Positions 1 through 10,080 of a stretch of DNA of 64,000 nt are shown here, one piece after another. Position numbers and translations under genes: made by a program. The notes beneath the pieces were generated by a model that saw nothing but the letters and a program-made list of their open reading frames with translations, was not told the origin of the DNA and ran no database searches. The stretch lies in the NCBI RefSeq assembly GCF_024586455.1, contig NW_026089624.1:18009341-18073340 (forward strand), written 5' to 3'. This DNA comes from Bactrocera neohumeralis. Taxonomy: Eukaryota > Arthropoda > Insecta > Diptera > Tephritidae. Positions within the stretch are counted from its first letter, which is position 1. Each line of letters starts with the position of its first letter.

Positions 1-978
1 GGTAGTAAGAAATTCTTTCATTTGCTGCCACGTTGGGCACTTTCTTCGCGATGAGAGCGATTGCTCCCACAAAAGTAACGATTTTTCTGGCAATGCAGCT
101 GTGCATATATTTACCAGAATGGGGTCCCAATTATCTGTGGGAATATTCTGTTTCGATAGAACTGACAAAAAATTTTAAACAGTGGATTGAAGCTTTATGA
201 ATTCTTCACTGGTTTCTTTCTGAATTTTTGGTAAATTCATTAGTATCGTTACTTGCTTGTCGACCAATATTCTCTCGTTTTCGTAACGTGCTTTAAGAGC
301 TTCCCAAGCAAAATTGAAATTTTCGTCATTGAGAGCGAACTGTTTGACTATTACGCCTGCCTGATCCTTGGTTTTGTATCTGAGGTGATACAATTTCTGC
401 GCTTGTGATAATTTAGGATGGTTTATGTATACAGCTGTAAACATGTCCCGGAAGGACGGCCACCGTTCATAACCACCATGAAATATATCCCTGTCACATA
501 CTGGCACTTTAAGGTGAATGCCTGAACTTGCGTTTTGGGCTTGTCTTTGTGGCAGCTCTACTCTCGGTTGTGGAGTAGGTGCAATTGCTCTTAATAGCTT
601 TAGTTGATCAGAAATCATTGCCTTTGTGTCTTCGATCTAGGCAGTGTTCATACTTGGTGTATGCCGAGGATTTAAAATTTTCTGGTAGATCTGAGTCGTC
701 AGATTCCAGAAGTTGTCTAAAATGTCTTTCTTGATTTCTAATACCGATTTAGAATTGTCTTGAATCGGTGAAGATGAAAATCGAGTGCAGTATCGTATCA
801 AACTGTCACTCTCAGCAATGAATTTTGTATAAGAAATATCTTTACCCCTCTTTTGTTTTGTAGCACCTTGCTTTGAGCGTGTAGCTTCTGCCGGTGTACA
901 TGGACTTTTTTCGTCTGCAATCATTTTTGGAACTTTTAGCAACTGAGTTGTTTTAGATTCCTTTGAGTCTGAGCTCAT
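1..978 (-). pseudogene. BEL/Pao retrotransposon gag, degenerate and cut by the window edge
   Basis: Read on the minus strand from an ATG at 978, the translation gives an N-terminal basic/polar segment and then a region matching the Pao-type Gag domain (DUF1759). The match shows as 'ERWPSFRDMF', 'WEALKARYENER' and, nearer the window edge, 'NWDPIL' and 'LWEQSLSS'. These motifs occur in the usual order and one frame. The frame is broken by an in-frame TAG at 637-639 and an in-frame TAA at 175-177, with no frameshift between them, so this looks like a decayed single ORF. Gag would package retrotransposon RNA in cytoplasmic particles. Protease, reverse transcriptase and integrase would lie to the left, outside the window. 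No LTR could be delimited. Confidence 0.85.
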
Positions 979-1438
979 TTAAAATATGTATAGAATAAAT
1001 CAAAAGGTCGTGGTGAAAACTAGACTTGTAGATGTTTAGAAAAAGTTTCGTATATGAAGTGTTGAATAGAAGACTCTTTTGTGTGTAAGAGTTTCAAAAA
1101 AAATCAATAAAATCAATGGCTTTTTGGTAAACCGAGATTTCAAAAATATTTTCGTATATATATGTATTTATTTGATTTGACGAGAACTCTTTTATGTAAA
1201 TAAGAGTTTTGAACGAAATTGATATAAAAATCAAGCTTTACGTATTTGATAGTATATGTAATCGCGAACTCTTTTAACTTAATAAAAGTTTTAAAATGTA
1301 AAAAATAATTAATCGCTTAAATTTTATTTAATTATTTTTTAATGACCGGAAATATTTTACGTATTTTATTATTATATGTATATATATATTTTTTTTTATA
1401 TATATTTCATGTTCAAATGTCCTATAGGGTGTACATTA
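979..1438. repeat. AT-rich leader with three similar short hairpins
   Basis: There is no ORF of note. Three related motifs of the form AACTCTT-spacer-AAGAGTT occur at about 1071-1094, 1185-1210 and 1267-1292, each able to form a small hairpin. They lie upstream of the minus-strand gag, so they could belong to the retrotransposon leader or LTR. That assignment is inference. Confidence 0.5.
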
Positions 1439-2342
1439 GGATGATTCAAAAAAAAATTTTTTTTTTTAATTGGTACACTCAAAAATAGGTTCCTAGACAC
1501 CTCTAAGAAAGCCTCTCCAAATATGAGTTTTTAATTGTAACGGGAAGGTCCTCCGCCTAACGGTTTTCTATTTTTTCTTATTATCAGATTGAAAAATTTA
1601 TATCTCGCTTCCAACTACTTGAAAAAATATCTTGTTAATTAGGTTTTGTAGGAAATTGAATGCTCTAAAATATGGTCTCTCATGATTTTTTCGAAAACCC
1701 AACCGTTTAAAGGTAAGGTTGAAATTTGACTATTTTTGGAAAAATTCTTTATTTCTTATTAATTTTATAACTCAATGAAAAAAAATTATTATGAAATTTA
1801 CTGCTCCATAAAAATGGTCTGTGATCAATGATATTTCGATTAAGTAAAGCGTTTACGAGATATTCATCGTCAAACATCAATGCATATTAAGGTGGATCAA
1901 AAAAAAATTTTTTTTTTTTCGTTTGATACTCTGAAAAATATGTTTCTAGACACCTCTAAGAAAGCCTCTCCAAAAACCTTATTCATAATAATTTTTTTCA
2001 TTGAGTTATAAAATTCATAAGAAATAAAAAATTTTCCCAAAAATAATCAAACTTCAACCGTTAATATCTTTTAAACGGTTGCGTTTACGAAAAAATCATG
2101 GGAGACCTTTTTTGTAGAGCATTCAATTTCCTACAAAATTTAATGAACAAGATATTTTTTCAAGTAGTTGGAAGCGAGATATAAATTTTTCAATCTGATA
2201 ATAAGAAAAAATAGAAAACCGTTAGGCGGAGGACCTTCCCGTTACAATTAAAAACTCATATTTGGAGAGGCTTTCTTAGAGGTGTCTAGGAACCTATTTT
2301 TGCGAGTACCAATTGAAAAAAAAAAAATTTTTTGAATCACCC
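1439..2342. mobile_element. Foldback (long inverted repeat) DNA element, TA target
   Basis: The left arm (about 1439-1800) is the inverted complement of the right arm (about 1980-2342). Both carry the same landmarks, such as 'CCTCCGCCTAACGGTTTTCT' and its complement. The ends read GGATGATTCAAAAAA and TTTTTTGAATCACCC, flanked by TA at 1437-1438 and 2343-2344, which suits a Tc1/mariner-type target. The loop (about 1890-1975) holds a further copy of the terminal module in the same orientation as the left end. No coding capacity is visible. The arms differ at scattered positions, so this is not a recent assembly palindrome. Confidence 0.85.
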
Positions 2343-2846
2343 TAGTATACAAATGCATGTTTGTACATATGTATTACGCTTTGGTTGTTTACACAATCCT
2401 GCTTGTCTTTGTTGATCAAAAATCAAGGGGTATTGCGGGAATATGAAATGAGCGTATCTACATATGTATGTGACAATACACTTATGTACAACTTTGTATT
2501 TTATAAAATCCTTTTTTGTTATAGTTATTTCTGTTTAATTTGTACCCAACGTCGATTGGGTATTTCTTCTAGTATATTGAAAATATGTATTTATATGCGC
2601 CCGTATGTGCATATATATGTACGCATATATGTATATAATTTCATACGAAGAAACCACGAAAAAAGAAATAACCGACCGCAGGTAATTTTCTCAAGCTCAC
2701 TCGTTTTTATGTATGTATGTATATGTATATATTTTTATACTCGCGCCGCATATACATGTGGATGTATATACATATGTTCGCACCGTTAATAAGCCGCGAA
2801 AAGAGAATTTAATATCTTTGAATTTGAGATATATCTTCTATATAAA
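2343..2846. other. No gene seen; AT-rich with TATG/CATA microsatellite text
   Basis: The stretch holds dense ATGTATGT/CATATATG runs (2600-2780) and a 142-codon plus-strand ORF of low-complexity composition that resembles no protein I know. A short block at 2388-2445 resembles 4803-4850 on the other side of the Helitron, but the match is weak. Confidence 0.5.
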
Positions 2847-3182
2847 TCTTCTATATAAATAAAAATGAATTGTTGTTCGTTAGTCTGATTAAAACTCGAG
2901 AACGGCTGGACCGATTGAGCTGACTTTGGTTTTAAAATGTTTGTCGTAGTCCAGGGTAGGTCTAAACGGTGAGCAAATAAGGAAAAATTACGAGTAAGAT
3001 AGAGTAAAACGACAATTCCATTTTCCCATATAAAAATTGACCACTTACTTGCTGTCAAACATTTGACGGTATTTGTACTCTCAGTTCCACTCGAATTGAA
3101 GAACGCATTAAAACAAGACTTTTGAATCGACAACATAATATCAACTTTGCTCATAACATCGTGTATTTAAATTTCAATTTCA

Positions 3183-4176
3183 AATTTCAAAATATATAAA
3201 TATAATTATTATGTTGACATGTTTGATGGTGCCAACCTTACAATGTTACCAACTCTCAAAAATACTTTTATTATAATAACGGGGCATCTCTGCCTGTGCA
3301 GACTCCACATTGCTCATTGCTTACTAGATATAGAATACTACATAGTTTGCCATATATGATAAGCTAGAAGCTGTCTCTTCAGCAGTTTAACAGCGCAGTT
3401 TTCATTTATATGAAAATTTCGAAGAGGCAACATATTCCATTTCCACATATGCCGACGGCATTTTAAATTCGGTAATATGAAAATTAGAAGAGCGAGTTAA
3501 GACGGTTGTGTTATATTATAAAAATAAAGTACATTTTCAAACTAACATTTAATATTTAGTTTAATATTGTTAATTTATAGAAATATTATGGAAATTGGGT
3601 TGTGAAGTCTTAAACTTAATAAACTTATACAAGCATAAATCAAAATATCATTTCTCATTTTAAATTTATTATTTTAATTTCAAAATATAAATATAATTAA
3701 TGTGTTGACATGTTTGACAGTGCCAACCTTACAGTGTTACCAACTCTCAAAAATACTTTATTATAATAACGGGGTATCTCTGCCTGTGCAGACTCCACAT
3801 TGCTCATTGCTTACTAGATATAGAATACTACATAGTTTGCCATATATCGTAAGCTAGAAGATGTCTCTTCAGCAGTTTAACAGCGCAGTTTTCATTTATA
3901 TGAAAATTTCGAAGAGGCACCATATCCCATTTCCACATATGCCGACGGCATTTTAATTTTGGTAATATGAAAATTAGAAGAGCGAGTTAAGACGGTTGTG
4001 TTATATTATAAAAATAAAGTACATTTTCAAAATAACATTTAATATTTATTATAATATTGTTAATTTATAGAAATATTATGCAAATTGGGTTTTGGAAGTC
4101 TTAAATTTAATAAACTTATACAAGCATAAATCAAAATATCATTTCTCATTTTAAATTTATTATTTCATTTGGTATA
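3183..4176 (+). repeat. ~491 bp tandem repeat, two copies, running up to the gap
   Basis: The block with landmarks 'TTGACATGTTTGA', 'CTCTGCCTGTGCAGACTCCA' and 'GCCGACGGCATTTTAA' occurs at 3213 and again at 3704 with high identity. The repeat sits inside the Helitron-like element. The gap at 4177 begins soon after copy two, so more copies may have been lost in assembly. Confidence 0.9.
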
Positions 4177-4276
4177 NNNNNNNNNNNNNNNNNNNNNNNN
4201 NNNNNNNNNNNNNNNNNNNNNNNNNNNNNNNNNNNNNNNNNNNNNNNNNNNNNNNNNNNNNNNNNNNNNNNNNNNN
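4177..4276. other. Assembly gap (100 N)
   Basis: Exactly 100 N, the usual placeholder for a gap of unknown size. Any ORF running through it is an artefact. Confidence 1.
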
Positions 4277-4571
4277 AGTTCTTCTTCTTTTCCTAACCAT
4301 GGCCATCGTCAAAAAAAAAACGACAGATGTAGTTTGATAGTTATAGTGTAAATATTTGTCAGTATTCACTCAAAAAAATTGTCTATGGTAAAATGTCACT
4401 TGAAATGTTAACGTCTCTTTGCTGTGCATCTATACTATAATTCTTTAATATTTATAAAAATCTAAAAGCAGCAAATTTCAATAAAATTAAAAAAGAATTG
4501 TGTCGTGTGTTCGTGACTTACTAAATATGCCTCCAATAATTAGGCGGTGCGAGGTTCGCCGGGTCAGCTAG

Positions 4572-4602
<31 letters not shown>

Positions 4603-5099
4603 TTGAAAAGTATTGATGTGAATATGTTTAAATATACGTATCAAATGGGTTAGAATAATAAGTGAGCAAGTTATGCTCTCTGTATGTAATGTATACATGC
4701 GATATGGGACATATATGTATGTATGTATGTATTCTTAATAAAAAGGATGTTAATTGACATATGCTTCTGTTTTTTTTTCTATGATTGCCGCAGCTTATTT
4801 TAAGCAATCCTGCTTATACTTGAATAAGCATAAGGGGTATTGTGTTTGTGTTATAACACAACGGTAAGCATTTACCGGCAATCAATAATCCGCTATATCC
4901 AGTACCGAACTGCTTTGTTAGCGGTTTTTCGGTTTTTACCGGAAAATAAACCGAATGCCGAAAACAGTTTGGTAACGGTTTTTCTTTTTAGACCGGGATT
5001 TTGGTCAGAATTGCAAATTTAATTTTGTGATTTAATACCATACATATATGTATATAGAAAGTAAATATTGAAAGGAGACGATACACTCACTTTGATTTC
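4572..5099. other. No gene seen; (TA)n run and short inverted repeats
   Basis: A pure TA run follows the Helitron 3' end (about 4571-4598). A TATG microsatellite lies near 4710-4730. Around 4855-5010 there are several GGTTTTT/ACCG blocks that suggest a decayed inverted-repeat element. Confidence 0.5.
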
Positions 5100-5590
5100 C
5101 GCCAGGGTCTTTTGGGATAATAATTGTGTGAGTGTATGTTTGATTTTGTGGGTGCCTGTGCTTGTGCTTGTGCCTGTTCCTTGTTTTCCTTTTCTCCAGT
5201 TCTTCTGCTGCCGGCGCGTTTTCCTCGCTGCTGTTATTGCTCAATTTTTTTTTTTGTCTGTGGGTTTAATGTCCCCACACTTCACCGCACTAATTATGCC
5301 TATATTGCATAAGTGCTTATATTTGCCCACCACGAGTTTGTCAATTCACTCTCTTTTGCTGTAAAAGTTTTTCCCTTTTTTTTTTGCTTTCGATCACTCC
5401 ACTGGCACTGTACCCATATACATATGTGTATACCGTATAAGAATTGTTGTTGCACTTGCGGTCACCTCACTTTTATTTTTTTTTTTTGTAGCTTTTTCCG
5501 TTCACTTTTTCACACTTTTTCATATGTGTATGAAATTTTATATGTAACAATTTTGTAATTGATGATATTTACCGCGTCGTCGCGTCACCG
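5100..5590 (-). promoter_or_regulatory. Candidate host-gene 5' exon/UTR with splice donor
   Basis: On the minus strand this stretch reads like a fly 5' untranslated exon. It has adenine-rich AAGTGAAC/GTGCAACAACAA text, an AGCAGCGAGGAAAACG-type purine-rich run and (CAAGCA)-like repeats. It ends at AAATCAAA|GTGAGTG near 5089-5100, an excellent consensus 5' splice site. An open frame through it (about 5244 down to 5032) begins at TTG, not ATG, so I treat it as untranslated. It matches none of the TE families elsewhere in the window. No downstream exon is recognisable to the left before the Helitron, and the next exon could lie outside the window. This is a weak call based on composition and one splice motif. 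Confidence 0.3.
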
Positions 5591-5668
5591 TGATTAATTT
5601 AAAATATATATATATTTTTTTTTATGTTATCACTAGTCTCGTCCGGTACGGCTTCGAAGGACCATATA

Positions 5669-6265
5669 TCGGGTGATTTTTTAAGAGCTTGATAACTTTT
5701 TTTTAAAAAAAAACGCATAAAATTTGCAAAATCTCATCGGTTCTTTATTTGAAACGTTAGATTGGTTCATGACATTTACTTTTTGAAGATAATTTCATTT
5801 AAATGTTGACTCATGTGGTTTCAACAAGATGGCGCTACATGCCACACAGCTCGCGATTCTATGGCCATTTTGAGGGAAAACTTCGGAGAACAATTCATCT
5901 CAAGAAATGGACCCGTAAGTTGGCCACCAAGATCATGCGATTTAACGCCTTTAGACTATTTTTGTGGGGCTACGTCAAGTCTAAAGTCTACAGAAATAAG
6001 CCAGCAACTATTCCAGCTTTGGAAGACAACATTTCCGAAGAAATTCGGGCTATTCCGGCCGAAATGCTCGAAAAAGTTGCCCAAAATTGGACTTTCCGAA
6101 TGGACCACCTAAGACGCAGCCGCGGTCAACATTTAAATGAAATTATCTTCAAAAAGTAAATGTCATGAACCAATCTAACGTTTCAAATAAAGAACCGATG
6201 AGATTTTGCAAATTTTATGTTTTTTTTTTTTTAAAAAGTTATCAAGCTCTTAAAAAATCACCCGA
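5669..6265 (+). mobile_element. Internally deleted Tc1/mariner-superfamily element with ~141 bp inverted ends
   Basis: The ends are TCGGGTGATTTTTTAAGAGC and its complement, flanked by TA at 5667-5668 and 6266-6267. Complementarity does not stop after a normal short TIR: it continues through 5810 on the left and back to 6125 on the right. The right arm includes the last codons of the transposase, so the left arm is an inverted copy of the element's own 3' end. The transposase 5' half is missing. Confidence 0.9.
5813..6159 (+). pseudogene. Transposase C-terminal half (Tc1/mariner superfamily, DDE)
   Basis: The translation starts at WFQQDGATCHTA, which holds the second catalytic Asp. It continues to 'SCDLTPLDYF', where the third acidic residue would lie, and then changes frame at about 5962 (one base lost in a T run) into 'WGYVKSKVYRNKPATIPALE' and 'RSRGQHLNEIIFKK' before a stop at 6157-6159. 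This is the C-terminal half of a transposase family common in arthropods. The N-terminal DNA-binding domain and first catalytic Asp are absent. With the frameshift and truncation it cannot be active. Confidence 0.85.
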
Positions 6266-6267
6266 TA

Positions 6268-6973
6268 TAATATATAAACACTACCGGCACTCACCTTTTT
6301 GACGAACAGATGACTGGTTTGGTTAAACGTGTGGTGATCGGCGATCGCGATGCTGAAATGTATATGCGCACGGATAGAGAACATAAGAGGCCGGGCGTCG
6401 TCCGTTGGTCCCTTTTGTTAATTGTGTCCGGTGTCCTCGTGTGTGGTGTATATGATGCAGGTGTGTTGAGTGTGAGGTGTGGATGATGAATATTGTGTAT
6501 GTAGATGTGTTGAGTATGATGTGTGGATGATATGGATTGTGTGAAGATGTGGTGTGTTATGTTATAATTAGAGGGGGGCGCAGAAGCTCATTTAACCAAT
6601 AAGAAATATTTAAAAAGTAGCTCATTTGCCCATTAACTACAAATATTGTTTTGAAACTTGCATAATTTAATTACAATATTATCAATTTTGCATGCATTCA
6701 CAAAAATTTGCAAAATGATATTCTTATCAATTGATATGACTGCAAAAGTCTCTTATAGCAATGTATATTTCTGAGCATAATTTCCATTGAATGCTCAGCT
6801 CTGTTCACTCATCACTGTTAAATTTTCTTCTTCCGAGCCGAAAGTGGTGGAATCTACTAATAGGATTTTGTTAGCTCTTGACAGTTCACACGCTTGTCCG
6901 CAGTTTAACCTTCTCTATTATTTTACGTTCTCTGCTATCAGGTCTCAAATTTGATTCAGTATTGTGAGACTAA
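6268..6973. other. No gene seen; GT-rich imprecise repeat near 6420-6570
   Basis: A run of GTGTTGAGTGTGAGGTGTGGATGATG-like units of about 50 bp lies at 6440-6560. The rest is AT-rich and unrecognised. Confidence 0.5.
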
Positions 6974-8790
6974 TAGCGGGATTCTGTAACCAATCTCTAG
7001 TCTCTATTTAAGACATTTTGAGGTAAAGTCTCAATTTGTGGCTAGTTACTATTCACTAAACAATCTCTAGCGATAGTCTCAAAATATTGCCTCAAATTTC
7101 AGATCTAATAATTAGCAGGTCACAAAACTAAAAAGAGCTCTTGTCTGTCATTTTGAATATACTGAATAGAGATCATCATAGATGTTGTTGTTGTTTTTAC
7201 GGAAATCATAGATATCATCATAGATATTAGTCGATTGTCGTTTTTTGTATTTTGTAAGCAACTCAAACACGAAAAGGGTAAAAATAAATCAATTTTACAT
7301 AAATTTCGTAAATAATATGAAACAAAGTCAACATATATTTTCATTTTTATAGATAATTATGTTTTTTGTCTATGTTATAGAAAATTTAATATTTGTTATC
7401 GACATATTTATTTTCATTCAAGTGTAAAAACTTCTCTGAATAATGAAATGTAATAGTTTTTATGGCTGTCACTTACAGAATATCAAAATAAAGTCCCAAA
7501 ACTTGTCTCTGACTTAAAATCTCAAACTTAGAGATTTGAGGATTGTATCACAGTACAGAACCGTACGGTAACGTTAGAGACTGTTATACCATGTTCAGAC
7601 CAAAAATTTTAAAGATTATATTACATTTAATCATTTCATAACCCAACAGTATTCTAACTGCCGTTAGAAAGATCAAAAAACAGCTGTTAATGTCATTCAA
7701 GAATTCACATCGCTTAATATTTATCAAGAGGAAAGATTGTCATATAGTATTTTCAAATAAAAGCCGTCTTTTTTTAATATTTTCCATATAATAGACATAA
7801 TGGATGCATTTTTCCATTTGTTAAGTCGATTTTCAGGTGAAATTAGATTCATTGCTTTTAAAAAAATTTGTTGTTTACATTTTTCCCCTTTTGTAGTGTC
7901 TAAATCAGCTGTGATAATGTAACAGATTTCCAGTGCTGACAAATAGAGTGCACAAAATCAGAGTCGCACACAGAGATTTAGCAAGGATCAGTTTGAAATC
8001 ATTGCAATGAAGTGATTTGGAACTGTCATTTTTGTATGGCGAAATCTTGATAAATTTTTAAGATTAGTGGATTAATCCATTCCACAGCCGAAATCGTGTG
8101 ATTAAGTGTCGGTCTGAACATGGTATTAAGTGAATAGTAACTAATCACAAATTTAGATTTTACCTCAAAATGTCTCAAATAGTGACTAGAGACTGCTTAC
8201 AGAATTCCACTATAAAATATTGCTAATCTTACAGTGCGATTCTGTACTGTGATACAGTCTTAAGTCTCTAAATTTGAGATTTTGAGTTAGAGACAATTTT
8301 TGAGACTTGAGACGATTTTGCTATTCTGTAAGTGATAGTCACAAAATCTAGTACATTTCATTATTCAGAGATGTTTTTAAACTTGAATGAAAATAAATAT
8401 GTCGATAACAAATATTAAATTTTCTATAACATAGTCAAAAAAACCTATTTATCAATATAAATAAAAATATATGTTGACTTTGTTTCATAATATTTACGAA
8501 CTTTATGTAAAATTGATTTATTTTTAACCTTTTCGTGTTTGAGTTGCTTACAAAATATAAAAAAACGACAATCGATTAATTTCTATGATGATCTCTATTG
8601 AGTATATTTAAAATGGCAGACAAGAGTTCTCTTTGGTTTTGTGACCTGATAGCTACCAGGTCTCAAATTTGAGGCAATATTTTGAGACTAACGCTACAGA
8701 CTGTTTAGTGAATAGTAACTAGTCACAAATTGAGATTTTACCTCAAAATGTCTCAAATAGATACTAGAGACTGGTTACAGATTCCCGCTA
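6974..8790. mobile_element. Inverted pair of related DNA elements with a nested MITE
   Basis: The arm at 6974-7565 is the inverted complement of 8240-8790. Shared landmarks include 'GAGACATTTTGAGGTAAA', 'ACGACAATCGATTAAT' and 'CGATAACAAATATTAAATTT'. The outer ends are TAGCGGGATTCTGTAACC and its near-complement ...CCCGCTA. A third copy of the same terminal module lies at 8126-8206, next to the nested MITE. This is best read as two elements of one family in opposite orientation, one of them split by the MITE. No transposase is visible. Confidence 0.75.
7589..8123. mobile_element. MITE with CCATGTTCAGACC ends, nested, TA target
   Basis: The 13-bp perfect terminal inverted repeat CCATGTTCAGACC/GGTCTGAACATGG is flanked by TA on both sides (7587-7588 and 8124-8125). 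The host module, seen uninterrupted at about 8700-8715, supports the insertion point. No ORF with similarity was seen in its 535 bp. Confidence 0.8.
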
Positions 8791-10080
8791 TTAATGCCAA
8801 TAGATGTGACAGATGGTTGGCAATAGCTATTGCTGGTGGAGAGGTGGTGTAAGCAAGTACGAGAAGATTTATCATCAAAAGCTATTTACAAAGAAATTTT
8901 AATTTTTTTGCTGATAATAAAATTAATTTGTATTTACAAACTAGCTTCTGCAGTATCTTTGACATATTCATATATTTTTTAATTTTTTTTTAATTTGTTT
9001 TTGGTATTTCTAAATTCTTTCGGTACGGCAATTCTGTTTTCTAGTCGGTCGTTCCTTGCGATTTCCATTTGATATATAAGGCACATTTGACATACGGAAG
9101 CTTCGTTGAGTACTACGGGGGTTGGTGTACAAAGTTTTCAGTGCGGTAAATGGAGAAAACATCATTAATCTAATCCAGAGTTTTGTTTTGATTCTCGCGA
9201 CGGCGATACCACTTCGCGTTGGACGTCGTACAATTTTGTGGAATAAACGTTTAGCTTCGTTTTGCCACCTAATATCGGATATAAAACTTAGATACATATT
9301 GCAAAGAGTTTCGGAAAAGGAAATCTCGATATAAAAAGTTTATTTTTTGGCTAACGAAAAAAGCTATTTATATGCTCTTATGGTAGCTTGTGTGAACAAC
9401 ATAATGAGGCAGATTTGCGTACTGATGGTCGAATAATAAAATTGTGTGTTTGGAGGTAGGTTTTTCTTTGTTTGTGTAACCATGGCCGTCGTTGGAAAAT
9501 TTACCAAATATAAGTGAAAACGAATTTTTTTTGTTCAATATTTGTACTATATACATGACTCATAACTTTTTAAAAATATTTGTTTGTGCAAAAAAATAAG
9601 TATAAACATGTGTATAGTTTTCCGCTATAAAGGATTGTGATTTTCTTACGACAAAAGTTCTATATCTGCTGTGTTCATATAATCAGCTTCTCCTCTCCCG
9701 TCATATATGTGTATGTTTGCTCGCGAATATGTGTACATACAGATGTGCATCTGCTGTTTGCTACTATGCAATAGCATACATCTAAACGTACAGTAAGTAT
9801 GGGTATGTAGGTAAAGGGCGTAAGACTTCAGCAGCCATCCATTTGGCCTATCTAAAAAGTAGCATTATTTTATTTACAACTATTTAAATATGTGCATGTA
9901 CATATAAATAAATACATACATCTGCACATGGTTTTTAAATATAAAAGTTTGTACATGTACAATAGTAAAAAAATATGTACAGAAATAAAAGTTGTTGTAG
10001 TGGCGGCAGAAATGCTGTCGTGCATACGTAGGTAGCTTAGACGAAAGAAAATTTTTTGAGCGTATACCATCTACGCTGCA
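8791..10080. other. No recognised gene; one unassigned minus-strand ORF
   Basis: The longest frame runs from an ATG at 9297 down to 9010 on the minus strand. It codes for 95 residues, rich in Arg and basic, with no domain I recognise. It could be chance or a TE scrap. The remainder is AT-rich, with CATA/TATG microsatellite text at 9700-9960. Confidence 0.4.

Larger units (their letters stand above)
2847..4571 (+). mobile_element. Non-autonomous Helitron-like element
   Basis: The 5' end is TC-TTCTATATAAATAAAAATG preceded by A. It is followed by the 'CTCGAGAACGGCTGGACCGA' type sequence that I associate with insect Helitron 5' ends. The 3' end is ...GGGTCAGCTAG followed by T, with a small GGCG/CGCC hairpin just upstream. 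TC...CTAG with A|T flanks is the canonical Helitron structure. The interior has no Rep/helicase coding sequence. It contains two copies of a ~491 bp tandem repeat and an assembly gap, so the true length is unknown. A near-duplicate TCTTCTATATAAA at 2835 makes the exact 5' base uncertain by 12 nt. Confidence 0.8.

Noticed and set aside
2361..2789. 142-codon plus-strand ORF rich in Tyr, Ile and Cys
   Set aside because: It arises from TATG/TACA microsatellite text, with no domain and no supporting context.
4160..4369. ORFs spanning the first N run
   Set aside because: The frame is open only because N cannot encode a stop.
5032..5244. Minus-strand ORF with His/Lys-rich peptide
   Set aside because: The apparent start is TTG. 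The peptide comes from simple CAAGCACAAG repeats in what looks like untranslated sequence.
9010..9297. 95-codon basic ORF as a host gene
   Set aside because: It has an ATG and stop, but I see no domain, splice context or conservation argument. It is recorded only as unassigned.
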